Part shown: positions 44,527 to 53,637 of the stretch, piece after piece
How the letters are laid out: the number at the start of each line of letters is the position of its first letter
How positions within the stretch are numbered: position 1 is the first letter of the stretch
NCBI GenBank assembly: GCA_963664665.2
Contig: CAXXMH010000006.1
Coordinates: forward strand, 124,001 to 188,000
DNA: 64,000 bases
Origin: Bin55 sp963664665
GTDB lineage: Bacteria; Pseudomonadota; Gammaproteobacteria; Pseudomonadales; Azotimanducaceae
Reading direction: 5' to 3'
Notes under the pieces: generated by a model
The model's input: the letters and a program-made list of their open reading frames with translations, nothing else
Told to the model about the DNA's origin: nothing
Database searches by the model: none
Made by a program: the position numbers and the translations under genes

Positions 44527-45843
44527 TCACTGAGAGCAAACCGGCGCTATGAGAGAGTTCGATTCACAATTCGCCAAGATACTTTCGAGCGCTTCCGCTT
44601 CAGCCGGATCAACGGTCATACCGTATTTCAGTTTTACTGCGACTACTCGATTCGCAAACCAACACTTGTTCTGCTCTGGGACCCAGTCGTAGGCGTCTTT
44701 CGCGCTCTTCGCTCGGTTGACGCCACGTTCAGCGAAAGTGAGATTGAGAACGTCCCCTGCAAACGTACGCTTCTCCTCGCGTTCCACCCAGCACATGCCG
44801 CTTTCGTGCGCTTCGGACAGCGCTACGATGTGCTCGATCTCTACGTTATCTTCATCGTCGAAGCAATCGCCCGAATATGGACCGAAATTCGAGCCTAATT
44901 CAGCAAGAATTTCGTCTCTTCGATTACTGTACCGGGAACCGTATTCGTCACGGTCATAGTCCTCGCCCGCACATCTCGACTCAGGTGCGACGATGAGCGA
45001 GCGCCACCACTGTGCGGGTAAGGTTGAGTGATTTACCAGCCTACTCGATGCTGTTTCCAGGAGGTGCAACACTGTTAGGGTGGCATCGGCACCAATCAAA
45101 ATCTCCCAGACTCCGTTCTCAAGATCTAACGTGCCGTTGATTGTCGCGTCGTCTGGCCAAGAGTCCGGTGTCTCGCCGGAGGTCAAGTCACTGCCACCTA
45201 TAGTGATCGTGTGGCCCGCAGGAATGGTCACGTCTGATTCGCCTTGGGTACCCGATTCGTCGATTGCGACAACCTCTAGGCTAGCGTCTTCGTCGCTCTC
45301 ATTAAAGATCCTTAGAAGACTGTTAGGGTCGTCGTCCGCTGGGACATGAAACGACGGAACTCGGTATTGACCAGTAACAAAGGCGATTACGCCGTGCATG
45401 GGGACTAGCCCGTCATCGCTCGTACGTATATATGGCAATGTTTCGATCGGGACATCACTTGTAATTTCTAGACGCCAGTCACCGTCGCCCTCCCCAATTC
45501 CAGTGATGGATTCGTCTTCATCCCCTTGTTCTAGCTGCTCAGACGATAGAGAGAGGGTCTCAGACGCACCGATCTCGAGAGTAAGCGATTCATATACGGT
45601 GCCTTGATCATCGGTAGCAACTACGGTGACCTCGCCATCGTCGTCCGAGTGGTTGATGATTCGCACCAATCCTTCATAGTTCTCATCATCGGCTGAAGGA
45701 AAGTAAGGGACGGCGTCAGCTAAGGTCTCGCAAGTCGCGAGTACGAACGCTACACAGGTGAAAGTCCTCAGACGTTCTGTTACAGTGTCCTTGAAACACA
45801 TACTCAGTGTTTTTGCTACCGTAGATTCCCATAAAGGATACAT
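44527..45843 (-). CDS. Secreted HNH nuclease (GmrSD/DUF1524-like C-terminus) with N-terminal repeat region
   Basis: A 438-residue protein. After a hydrophobic start (TFTCVAFVLATCETLADA) come two acidic beta-rich repeats: EGLVRIINHSDDDGEVTVVA, and SLLRIFNESDEDASLEVVA about 115 residues later. The last 150 residues form an HNH nuclease: NVEIEHIVALSEAHESGMC, FAGDVLNLTFAERGVNRAK and DAYDWVPEQNKCWFA, the pattern of extracellular DUF1524-type nucleases. Several Cys suggest disulfides outside the cytoplasm. The N-terminus is uncertain; the frame starts at 45843 but internal ATGs (for example CFKDTVTERL upstream Met) are possible. Likely degrades extracellular DNA. Confidence 0.8.
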   Translation of the reverse strand: MYPLWESTVAKTLSMCFKDTVTERLRTFTCVAFVLATCETLADAVPYFPSADDENYEGLVRIINHSDDDGEVTVVATDDQGTVYESLTLEIGASETLSLSSEQLEQGDEDESITGIGEGDGDWRLEITSDVPIETLPYIRTSDDGLVPMHGVIAFVTGQYRVPSFHVPADDDPNSLLRIFNESDEDASLEVVAIDESGTQGESDVTIPAGHTITIGGSDLTSGETPDSWPDDATINGTLDLENGVWEILIGADATLTVLHLLETASSRLVNHSTLPAQWWRSLIVAPESRCAGEDYDRDEYGSRYSNRRDEILAELGSNFGPYSGDCFDDEDNVEIEHIVALSEAHESGMCWVEREEKRTFAGDVLNLTFAERGVNRAKSAKDAYDWVPEQNKCWFANRVVAVKLKYGMTVDPAEAEALESILANCESNSLIAPVCSQ

Positions 45844-45891
45844 GCAGGATCGAAGATTTGGATGATGTGTTTTGCGCTGATCCCTGAATCT

Positions 45892-45907
45892 TGAGTGCTA
45901 ACACTCA
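45892..45907. promoter_or_regulatory. Palindromic operator-like site between divergent genes
   Basis: TGAGTG-CTAA-CACTCA is a perfect 6-bp inverted repeat between the divergent nuclease and SCP2 genes. One half resembles the GAGTGCTAA half of a CIRCE element, but the second half and spacing do not fit. A regulator site is possible; none is identified. Confidence 0.35.
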
Positions 45908-45982
45908 CTGCCGTTTTCCAAGCAACTTGATAGTCTTGAAGTTGCGCTAGCATTTGCGTGAAGGAATAAAGGAACTTGTGCA

Positions 45983-46285
45983 ATGTCGATAGAAGACGTG
46001 TGCCGGGATATGGCGGAAAAGGCGAGCGAGATCGATCCGCTGGGCAAGACCCTCTTGTTTGACTTCGACGAAGAACAGATGCTCATCGATGGCACTGGTA
46101 CCACGAACCTCGTCTCAGTGGTGACTGGTGAGGACGTCGAACCGGACTGTGTCGTACGGATGACTCTAGATACTTACGTCAAGCTGCAACGCAAGGAGAT
46201 CAAACCATTTATGGCCGTCGCTTCCGGCAAGATCAAGGTAAAGGGAGACATGTCGATCGCATCTAAACTAAAAAAGCTCACTTAA
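45983..46285 (+). CDS. SCP2 sterol-carrier-family protein
   Basis: A 100-residue single SCP2 domain: LLFDFDEEQMLIDGTG, then DCVVRMTLDTYVKLQRKEI and the C-terminal FMAVASGKIKVKGDMSIASKL that closes the lipid tunnel. SCP2 domains bind sterols, fatty acyl chains or other hydrophobic ligands. AAGGAA upstream serves as the ribosome binding site. It is followed after 2 bp by a sulfotransferase gene. Only 1.7 kb from the squalene synthase gene, so a sterol ligand is plausible but unproven. Confidence 0.88.
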   Translation: MSIEDVCRDMAEKASEIDPLGKTLLFDFDEEQMLIDGTGTTNLVSVVTGEDVEPDCVVRMTLDTYVKLQRKEIKPFMAVASGKIKVKGDMSIASKLKKLT

Positions 46286-46287
46286 CC

Positions 46288-47574
46288 ATGTCGGATCGGC
46301 AAATTCGCGTCGACCCTCCGTTGGCGTTGAAAGCCGTAAACAAGATCGGTGCGGCATTACAACGCCTCGGGGTTCCGCTAATTCGACTGGACGCGAAGCA
46401 GATCCTTGATAAGGCACAACGAGCGACCGGTCATTCACTGGACGCTTCGTTAGCCCAAACCGGACTAGAAACACTAGTACGTTCGTTGGAATCAGAAGCG
46501 GAACTGAGTCTGTTTGGTCGGTTCGCAATGCGCAATCTGTTGCAGCGATCAGTTGAAGCGCGACTAAATGTTGAGAGTACGCTTGCCACGCAATCAGAAG
46601 CCGCCGCGCAAGAAATTCGAGCGCCAGTTTTCATCATCGGCATGCCGCGTAGCGGTACAACCATCCTCCATGCGCTTCTGCATTTAGACCGGAACCATCG
46701 CGCGCCTCTCGCATGGGAGTGCCTGCTTCCGTATCCCGCGCCACGGGTAGAGGACTACGAGTCGGGTAATGAGCGGATCGCGACGATTGACCGAGAGTTT
46801 GAGCAAATCTTCCGTCTTGTACCAGACTTCAAGAAGAAGCACTACATGGAAGTTGATTCGCCACAGGAGTGCGTCGGGATCACGGCCTTGAATTTCGTCA
46901 GCTATCAGTTTCTTGCGATGACCTATGTGCCGACTTACGACGAATGGTTCAGATCAGCTGACCAAGTGCAGAACTTGCGATGGCATCGCGCTTTCCTGCA
47001 GTTTCTTCAGACAGGCGGGGTTGTATCACCCAGATGGTTGTTGAAGTCACCGGTCCACATGATGCGGCTCCCTGCTATTTTTAATGTTTACCCCGATGCG
47101 AAAGTGATAGCGACCCACCGCCATCCGGCGCGAGTAGTGCCTTCCACTGCGAGTCTTATCTCATCGACGCGTTCGTTTTATTCCGATCACGAAGATTCAA
47201 GACGCACCGGGCGTGAGCAACTGGAGACTTGGTCAGATTTTCTCAATCGCTTTCTTTCGGACCGACAGCGAGTGAAGAAAGAAGAACAGATCATTGACGT
47301 ACAGTTCGAATCGTTTAACAGGAATCAGATGGGTGTTGTGGATTCGATATACGAAAGATTTGGGTGGGAGCTGCATCCTGAAGATCGGGAACGAATGCAA
47401 CAGTTTCTTCGTGACGAACCACGAGGTAAACATGGGGTGCATGAATACTCGCTTGAGGATTTCGACATCCAGAGGGAGGAACTCACAAGTCGGTTCACAG
47501 ACTATCTGGAATTCCTAGAAAGCGCACAGAACACGTCGGCGCTCCCGGCAGGAGGATCTTCGCATGGAAAGTAG
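46288..47574 (+). CDS. PAPS-dependent sulfotransferase
   Basis: A 428-residue sulfotransferase. The 5'-phosphosulfate loop is FIIGMPRSGTTILHALL near residue 115, and the 3'-phosphate region is AKVIATHRHPARVVPS, with the partner segment WLLKSPVHMMRLP. It transfers sulfate from PAPS to a hydroxyl or amine. The gene is coupled to SCP2 (2 bp gap) and overlaps the next gene by 11 bp. A sterol or lipid acceptor is an inference from these neighbours. Confidence 0.88.
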   Translation: MSDRQIRVDPPLALKAVNKIGAALQRLGVPLIRLDAKQILDKAQRATGHSLDASLAQTGLETLVRSLESEAELSLFGRFAMRNLLQRSVEARLNVESTLATQSEAAAQEIRAPVFIIGMPRSGTTILHALLHLDRNHRAPLAWECLLPYPAPRVEDYESGNERIATIDREFEQIFRLVPDFKKKHYMEVDSPQECVGITALNFVSYQFLAMTYVPTYDEWFRSADQVQNLRWHRAFLQFLQTGGVVSPRWLLKSPVHMMRLPAIFNVYPDAKVIATHRHPARVVPSTASLISSTRSFYSDHEDSRRTGREQLETWSDFLNRFLSDRQRVKKEEQIIDVQFESFNRNQMGVVDSIYERFGWELHPEDRERMQQFLRDEPRGKHGVHEYSLEDFDIQREELTSRFTDYLEFLESAQNTSALPAGGSSHGK

Positions 47575-48616
47575 AGACGCCCTTGACGAGTTTTTGGACG
47601 TCATCCGTAACGCAGATCAGACGTTTTTAGACCCGGAAAAGGAACTTGATGAACAGGGTCGAGTTGACGGGTATCAGCACATGTTCCACCTCTTGCAGGT
47701 AGCGGTTGATTTCTACCTGCACAACGATCCGCTCCGTCCACGGCTAATGCCGCTCGCAGATGAGAGTCGCAAGTTGTATGGAGACAACGTCGATGCGGTC
47801 TACTATTTTTCGCAAGTTCGCGGAGATCAGGAATACGTGATATCTGGCCAACGATTCGACAGCTGCTATCTCAGTTTTAGTTTGTACGGTGGCGATCCAA
47901 ATGGTGAGCTTGCGGATCGCGTTTCATTGAATGTGAACCATCGAGACATCGAGTTTGACGAAGACGGTACATTCGAGATCAAGCTAACTCAGAATCCACA
48001 AGGAAAGAACGAGTTCCGAATCGACTCAGACTCTGTGTCGTTATTCACCCGCGAGTATTTCTTCGATCGTGAAGCTTCGCGCGAAAGCGTCTTAAACATC
48101 AGGAACGTGTCGCCACAGCCTCCGGCTATGCCGTTGAATGATGAGCAACTTGCACGTCGAATTCGCAATATGGCGATGTTCTTTCAGTGTACGACGTGGA
48201 TTGCGCCACTTCCTGTCGAGTTTCCAATTAATGAGTTCTGTCCACCGTTCGAGTTCGACGCCGAACAAGGCGGCTGGGGAACGGTCGACAACATTTATTG
48301 CTTTTCCCGATTTCGCCTACAAGAGGACGAGTACCTCAAGATTAGGTTCGCATCGCCGGACGCATGCTATTGGGGTTTGCAGACTTGGAACTACCTAATG
48401 CAGTCAACCAACTATGTTGACTTTCCAGTTTGTATCAACAAAGCTCAAGCGGTCGCGGAGGAGGATGGCAGTTTTGAGATCTTCTTGAGTCATCGCCCTG
48501 CGCCACGAAATTGGATCAGTACAGCCGGATACAACGAAGGTATCTTATTTGCGCGATGGCTGTTGTCTGAGACGCTGCCTGAAACGCCTTCGGTAGAGGT
48601 ATGCACGTGGCAGTAG
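47564..48616 (+). CDS. DUF1214-like protein
   Basis: A 350-residue soluble protein. The pattern NRVSLNV-like region (LADRVSLNVNHRDIEFDEDG), DNIYCFSRFRLQEDEYLKI and WGLQTWNYLMQSTNY matches the DUF1214 family as I know it, in which function is undefined. The start overlaps the sulfotransferase stop by 11 bp, implying coupled translation. It may act with the sulfotransferase. Confidence 0.65.
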   Translation: MESRDALDEFLDVIRNADQTFLDPEKELDEQGRVDGYQHMFHLLQVAVDFYLHNDPLRPRLMPLADESRKLYGDNVDAVYYFSQVRGDQEYVISGQRFDSCYLSFSLYGGDPNGELADRVSLNVNHRDIEFDEDGTFEIKLTQNPQGKNEFRIDSDSVSLFTREYFFDREASRESVLNIRNVSPQPPAMPLNDEQLARRIRNMAMFFQCTTWIAPLPVEFPINEFCPPFEFDAEQGGWGTVDNIYCFSRFRLQEDEYLKIRFASPDACYWGLQTWNYLMQSTNYVDFPVCINKAQAVAEEDGSFEIFLSHRPAPRNWISTAGYNEGILFARWLLSETLPETPSVEVCTWQ

Positions 48617-48752
48617 TCGCTCTGGTAAATCTACGATCGGCTTCGCAGCGGTGAGCAGAGGGTTTTGCGAAAGCTAGGATCTCGCTCCGCTAGATAGCAA
48701 GTTTCGTCGTGCGAACTGTGAGTTGGTGATTTGTTCCCAAACGTCCTTGTGC

Positions 48753-49085
48753 TCAGTCGAGAATCGCGACGAGTCTAGCAAGCACCTCGTCAATGAGAGT
48801 CGCAGAGACCGTTTCGAGTTTAGTACCGTTTCGCGCCATCAGATCAAGTGCTCGCGGTTGGTCGCAGCGGATCACCCCTATCGTGCGCGTGCCTTCGTTT
48901 TCGAGTGAAACAGCAAATCCTTGACGTCTCGCAAAGCTCCCGCCTCTGGTTATAGGAAGCACAATGGGTGTGTTGGTAAGTTCGTTGAATGAGCGCGGGG
49001 AGACGATCAGAACTGGACGGTCGCCTCGTTGTTCAAACCCGGTAGCAGGATCGAGACTGACCAGCCAGATGTCCCCACGATCCAC
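48753..49085 (-). CDS. MazF/PemK-type endoribonuclease toxin
   Basis: About 110 residues from the GTG at 49085: VDRGDIWLVSLDPATGFEQ, RPVLIVSPRSFN, PIVLPITRGG and IRCDQPRALDL, the conserved order of MazF/PemK RNases that cut mRNA. A longer frame begins at 49124, but the GTG at 49085 overlaps the antitoxin stop by one base and matches the family N-terminus. Partner of the AbrB/MazE-type antitoxin upstream. Confidence 0.88.
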   Translation of the reverse strand: MDRGDIWLVSLDPATGFEQRGDRPVLIVSPRSFNELTNTPIVLPITRGGSFARRQGFAVSLENEGTRTIGVIRCDQPRALDLMARNGTKLETVSATLIDEVLARLVAILD

Positions 49086-49342
49086 TACAGCAATTCGTTG
49101 CCAACTGGTCTTGCGTCTAGCCATTCGCGGTCTTCATCGTCAGCGGGAAGCGTGTCATCACACTGCTTAATGAGCTCGTCGAGTGAGTACTTGGGACGTT
49201 CATTCTTGTGAACGACAAGACGACCTCCCTCAACTCCAATATCAACCTTAGCCCCGACACTAAGACCTAATGCGTCGAGCAACGCCGGAGGAACAGCTAG
49301 CATGACGGAACCGCCGACCTTGCGCAGATTTGTTGAGTACAT
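49085..49342 (-). CDS. MazE/AbrB-type antitoxin
   Basis: An 85-residue protein with an AbrB/SpoVT swapped-hairpin DNA-binding domain (NLRKVGGSVMLAVPPALLDA, LGLSVGAKVDIGVEGGRLVV) and a toxin-binding tail (YSLDELIKQCDD). It would repress its own promoter and neutralise the MazF-type toxin. It is translated directly before the toxin. Confidence 0.9.
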   Translation of the reverse strand: MYSTNLRKVGGSVMLAVPPALLDALGLSVGAKVDIGVEGGRLVVHKNERPKYSLDELIKQCDDTLPADDEDREWLDARPVGNELL

Positions 49343-49483
49343 ATCAGCCTCTCCTTGTTTAATAAAAGTATAACTTCAATCGAATGTACTCAATCCGCCT
49401 CGCAATAGTCAGTCCGGACTTCACTTGGTGGATATTGGATCTGGTTGAGTTACTCTTTGAGTCCATAGAACCGATCACAGCAA

Positions 49484-49753
49484 ATGGCTAGTTTTATGAC
49501 TATAAGTAAACCTATGGAGCGAGTTAACTTAACCTACGCAAGAACGCATCTCAGCGAACTTCTGAATGAAGTCGAGGATGGCCGGGAGGTAGTCATCACA
49601 CGTCACGGTAAAGACGTCGTACGCTTGTCTCCCGCACGTCCGTCAAGACCGCCTATACCACTCGCCGAATTGGCAGCATTTCGCACTTCGATGCCACGCT
49701 TACGTCGACCATCAGTAGAGTTGATTCGCGAAATTCGGGATGAAGGGCACTAA
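49484..49753 (+). CDS. Phd/YefM-type antitoxin, apparently without toxin
   Basis: An 89-residue prevent-host-death-type protein: RVNLTYARTHLSELLNEVED, then EVVITRHGKDVVRLSPA. The true start may be the ATG at 49517 (MERVNLTY), since none of the three possible starts has a clear Shine-Dalgarno. The stop overlaps an ATG at 49753, the normal start position of a PIN or RelE toxin, but that frame ends after two codons and no toxin follows. Likely an orphan antitoxin left after toxin loss. Confidence 0.8.
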   Translation: MASFMTISKPMERVNLTYARTHLSELLNEVEDGREVVITRHGKDVVRLSPARPSRPPIPLAELAAFRTSMPRLRRPSVELIREIRDEGH

Positions 49754-49918
49754 TGTCTTGAGTACATTAAAGTGCACATTTTCGTTAACACTCCGTAATA
49801 CTTCTTGTCATTTAGTACGGACATCGCCGGATGAACACGCTCACGTCGTATCGAGACGGCAATAGGCGATCTCAATCGCTACACGATCCAAAGTATTCGA
49901 ATTCTCAACGTTGTCGCA

Positions 49919-50470
49919 ATGACCGACACTGTAACTTTGCTCACTTCCATCGACACGAAAGATCAACCACTCACTAAGTTTCACCCCAAGCGCACGATGA
50001 GATTCTTTCACCCAAATGAGTATCAACCGAAAATCGCACGAGTGTACGAAAAGGTAGCAGCAGAGGTACTACGCCTATTACCTTCCGCAAGAGTTGAACA
50101 TATAGGTAGTTCAGCGATTCCAGGTGCAATTTCAAAAGGCGATCTAGATGTCTTCGTTGGCGTCGATAAAGTCGAGTTCAACCGATCAATTCAGGCGTTA
50201 GAACGAAACGGTTATCGCGTAAAGTCCGATACGCTACGAACTGAGTCGCTTTGCATGCTCGAAATAGACAAATACGAGTTGCCCGTAGCACTTCAGGTCG
50301 TTGAGAATGGGTCCGAATTCGAGATGTTTCTGACATTTCGTGATGCGGTTCGACGAAGTGAAGATCTTCTTCGAGAGTACAACCAATTGAAGCTCTCATG
50401 CACGGACGCAAGTGAAACCTGCTATCGTGAGCGCAAAAGAGCGTTTATCGAAAACGTGCTGGCGTCTTAA
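49919..50470 (+). CDS. GrpB-like nucleotidyltransferase-superfamily protein
   Basis: A 183-residue protein with the GrpB pattern VEHIGSSAIPGAISKGDLDVFV, a Pol-beta-type nucleotidyltransferase site (GS then DxD), and the C-terminal YRERKRAFIENVL. Substrate unknown. The first 30 residues are poorly conserved-looking, and an internal ATG (MRFFHPNEY) at 49997 may be the real start. Confidence 0.72.
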   Translation: MTDTVTLLTSIDTKDQPLTKFHPKRTMRFFHPNEYQPKIARVYEKVAAEVLRLLPSARVEHIGSSAIPGAISKGDLDVFVGVDKVEFNRSIQALERNGYRVKSDTLRTESLCMLEIDKYELPVALQVVENGSEFEMFLTFRDAVRRSEDLLREYNQLKLSCTDASETCYRERKRAFIENVLAS

Positions 50471-50774
50471 TGTAACGGACTGATTGAATTCCATGGGTCA
50501 AAAATTGCCCTCAATTTGAGAGGATCCCCGACATTCTTAGTCGGTGAATACTTGGAAGATCTCTCTCTTCGCACCAGGGCTAATCATCAAGTAAATTTCC
50601 GAAGTCAGTCAACCATCAAATTTACGATTCCCCCGCTGAATGCGCCACGGCGCTGGGTAACCCACTGTAAACAGAGTTCGAGAACTTTCAAGAGATGACA
50701 CTTACCTCATGCGTAAAAATGGCAATATAGCCGTCACAAAAGACGACCTGGCCTTTTAGATTGGAGACTGAGCT
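50471..50774. other. Intergenic region, nothing recognised
   Basis: About 300 bases. A 60-residue frame has no domain character. No terminator or RNA gene is visible. Confidence 0.4.
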
Positions 50775-52571
50775 ATGCCTCGTGCTTCGTTGACTTATTT
50801 CACGTTGCTTTTACTTTCAAGCTCTTTTCTCGCTGAGGAGCAGCCTTCGAGTAGGCAGGCGCTATTCGGTGATCTACATGTCCATACACGACTCTCGTTT
50901 GATGCGTGGGGATTTGGTGTTCGGACGACACCCGATGACGCCTATCGATTTGCGAAAGGGGAGGCCATAGACCACCCTAGCGGCTATACGATCCAACTTG
51001 ACAGACCGCTTGATTTCTACGCGGTCACTGACCATGCAATGTACCTCGGCATATTGGATGCCGCCGCGAACCCGGACCATCCTGTTTCGCAACTTGAGGG
51101 CGCTGATGCGGTCAAGGAGGAGATGACCTATGCGGAGCGACGTTCGAACTATGGTCAAAACTTCGCATTCGCGCGAGAGAATCCCGATACGGAGGTTCAG
51201 AAGAGTGCATGGCAACGGATCATCGAAGCTGCAGAGAGACACAACGATCCGGGCAATCTGACCACGTTTATCGCGTACGAATTTACCTCCAGCGTAGGTG
51301 GCAACTTGCATCGAAATGTGATTTTCGCTGGCTCCGAGGCGCCAGACCAACCGTTCAGCCGTCTCGATTCTCCTAATCCTGAAGATCTGTGGAGTTGGAT
51401 GGACGAGCAACGTGAGAACGGAATCGAGCTCTTAGCCATTCCGCACAACGCGAATAAATCCAACGGTCGAATGTTTGAAACGACGACATTTGACGGCGAA
51501 CCACTGACAGCGGAGTACGCCGACTTCCGGATGCGCAATGAACCGCTCGTAGAAGTCACGCAAGTTAAGGGCACCTCAGAAACACACCCATTCCTATCTC
51601 CCGAGGATGAATGGGCAGGTTTTGAAATAACGTACTACCGCGTTGCTAGCTGGTTACTCAGCCAACCTTCCGGAAGTTACGTACGAGACGCGTACAAGAA
51701 AGGACTGGCGATGGAAGCGGAACAGGGCTTCAATCCATATCGATTCGGTTTAGTTGGGGCATCGGATACCCACAATTCTGGATTCCAATTTGAGGAAGAG
51801 AATTACATTGGCAAGATTGGCCAGTTTGATGGCACCCCGGCAAATCGTGGTTCTGTGCCGATCACCCCCGTGTCAGAAGAAGCGCCAGCGGCGTATGCTC
51901 GAAATTACTTTGGCAGGTGGAGTTCAGCGGGTTTAGCCGCTGTATGGGCGGAAGAAAACACCCGCGAGTCGATTTACTCGGCATTTCGCCGAAAAGAGAC
52001 TTTTGCGACGTCTGGTCCGCGTATACGTGTACGCCTATTTGCGGGATATGACCTTCCGGATGACCTCGAGTCACCCGATCTCTTAGACGCTGCATACGCG
52101 GGTGGCGTACCGATGGGTGGCGACTTGGCACTCAGAGCTGAAGGTGTGCCTTCGATACTTGCTTGGGCTGAAGCGGATCCTCGCGGTGCTCTATTGGCGC
52201 GAATGCAGGTTGTTAAAGTGTGGCTTGACGGCAATGACCAGAAGGAAGCGGTATACGATGTCGCGTGCTCAGATGGCCTTGAAGTCGATCCCGAAACCAA
52301 TCGGTGCCCCGAGAACGGAGCAGAGGTCGATCTCGAAGATTGTTCAATCACCGAAGACCTAGGGGCGGCGACGCTGTTAACGAGGTGGGAAGACCCTGAT
52401 TTTCAGGCAAATCAACGTGCTGCGTACTACTTACGCGCACTCGAAAACCCGACGTGTCGCTGGTCCACTTGGGATGCGATTCGCGCAGGCGTGTCACCAC
52501 GTCCGGATCTACCTCGAACATTGCGAGAACGCGCTTGGTCGTCGCCGATCTGGTTTGAACCGAGTAGCTGA
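50775..52571 (+). CDS. DUF3604-family exported protein (PHP-like hydrolase fold)
   Basis: A 598-residue protein with a signal sequence (SLTYFTLLLLSSSFLA). LFGDLHVHTRLSFDAWGFG and DFYAVTDHAMYLG give the HxH and DH metal motifs of the PHP fold, and GLVGASDTHNSG and later ETFATSGPRIRVRLF are typical of DUF3604. It is probably a periplasmic or surface metal-dependent hydrolase; substrate unknown. Followed by a parvulin and a HupE gene on the same strand, an order I believe recurs in marine Gammaproteobacteria (memory, not checked). Confidence 0.82.
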   Translation: MPRASLTYFTLLLLSSSFLAEEQPSSRQALFGDLHVHTRLSFDAWGFGVRTTPDDAYRFAKGEAIDHPSGYTIQLDRPLDFYAVTDHAMYLGILDAAANPDHPVSQLEGADAVKEEMTYAERRSNYGQNFAFARENPDTEVQKSAWQRIIEAAERHNDPGNLTTFIAYEFTSSVGGNLHRNVIFAGSEAPDQPFSRLDSPNPEDLWSWMDEQRENGIELLAIPHNANKSNGRMFETTTFDGEPLTAEYADFRMRNEPLVEVTQVKGTSETHPFLSPEDEWAGFEITYYRVASWLLSQPSGSYVRDAYKKGLAMEAEQGFNPYRFGLVGASDTHNSGFQFEEENYIGKIGQFDGTPANRGSVPITPVSEEAPAAYARNYFGRWSSAGLAAVWAEENTRESIYSAFRRKETFATSGPRIRVRLFAGYDLPDDLESPDLLDAAYAGGVPMGGDLALRAEGVPSILAWAEADPRGALLARMQVVKVWLDGNDQKEAVYDVACSDGLEVDPETNRCPENGAEVDLEDCSITEDLGAATLLTRWEDPDFQANQRAAYYLRALENPTCRWSTWDAIRAGVSPRPDLPRTLRERAWSSPIWFEPSS

Positions 52572-52787
52572 ATCCGCTTATAAACAACGCAGAAGATTCG
52601 CTTCTCGTAGCCGGGAATCAGAGCTTTCGCGACACGATCCTAGTGAGCGGTGTGGGTTCACCGACATCTGTGTGAGAGTCAACCCTGCCACCGGAGTTGT
52701 GTAGGTTCCGTGATCGCCCGTTGATTGAATCGGGATTCTGGAAGCAGTCAGTCAGCGTACACCGATTCCCATCGTGAGAGCGAGTAA

Positions 52788-53618
52788 ATGGCGTTTGAAT
52801 CGTCCAAGTCGATAGCTCGTGTAGCTCGAGATCCGTTGCTTGTTTTTCTTGCGATCGGTCTGTTGTTGTTTTTGCTCGACCTTTTTCTCACTTCAGATGA
52901 CAGTAAAACCATCGAGTTATCTAAAGCAGAAATCGAAGGAATTGCGGCTCAATGGCTAGACCAAATGGGTCGCAAGCCGCTTCCGAATGAACTTGCCGGG
53001 CTAATTGACGAACGTGCGCAGGAAGCGATGCTTATTCGTGAAGCGCAGCGTCTAGGACTTGCAGCGGACGACGTCATCATTCAGCGTCGTCTGATTCAAA
53101 AACTACGGTTTCTTGTCGAGGACGCGGCCGTCGTAGAACCTCCATCCAAGGCGGACATTAAGACGTACTTCCACGCGAATATATTCCGGTATGAACAGCC
53201 CGCGAGCGTGTCGTTTTCGCATGTGTTTTTCTCGGCAGATTCGGACCGCGCAACTCCAAATTGGACGCAGTTACTTGATGAATTGAATGCAGGTGATCAA
53301 AGTGAGCGAATCGGTGAATCGTTCATGCTAGGAAGACACTTCAGGAATGCCACGCGAAGACGCGTTGCTGAGGACTTCGGCGATCAATTCGCGGCGTCGA
53401 TTCATGGACTTGAAGCAGATCAGATTTGGCAAGGTCCATTGACGTCACGCTACGGTGTGCATCTTGTGCGTATCGATGAAATAACTCCGAAACGCCAAGC
53501 GGATTTCGACGCGATCCTCAACCGGATTCGAGGCGATTTTGATCTTGAGCGTCGCGATGAAGCGTTCCAGACATACCTCGCGCAATTGCGCGAGGAGTAC
53601 ACGTTCGTATTGCCTTAA
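52788..53618 (+). CDS. Membrane-anchored parvulin-type peptidyl-prolyl isomerase
   Basis: A 276-residue protein with one N-terminal membrane helix (PLLVFLAIGLLLFLLDLFL). Helical regions (LINERAQEAMLIREAQRLG-like) and a PPIC-like domain follow, ending in WQGPLTSRYGVHLVRIDEI. PpiD/SurA-type proteins help fold exported proteins. It is adjacent to DUF3604 and HupE-like genes and may serve their maturation (inference). Confidence 0.78.
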   Translation: MAFESSKSIARVARDPLLVFLAIGLLLFLLDLFLTSDDSKTIELSKAEIEGIAAQWLDQMGRKPLPNELAGLIDERAQEAMLIREAQRLGLAADDVIIQRRLIQKLRFLVEDAAVVEPPSKADIKTYFHANIFRYEQPASVSFSHVFFSADSDRATPNWTQLLDELNAGDQSERIGESFMLGRHFRNATRRRVAEDFGDQFAASIHGLEADQIWQGPLTSRYGVHLVRIDEITPKRQADFDAILNRIRGDFDLERRDEAFQTYLAQLREEYTFVLP

Positions 53619-53637
53619 TGCGCTGCGTACACGACAC

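Noticed and set aside
44431..44898. 155-residue plus-strand frame
   Set aside because: It lies opposite the HNH nuclease coding region and shows only mirrored composition with no domain.
45892..45907. CIRCE heat-shock element
   Set aside because: Only one half-site matches and the 9-base spacer and second half are missing; kept only as an unspecified palindrome.
50874..51410. 178-residue minus-strand frame
   Set aside because: Antisense to the DUF3604 gene, whose motifs and signal peptide are clear.
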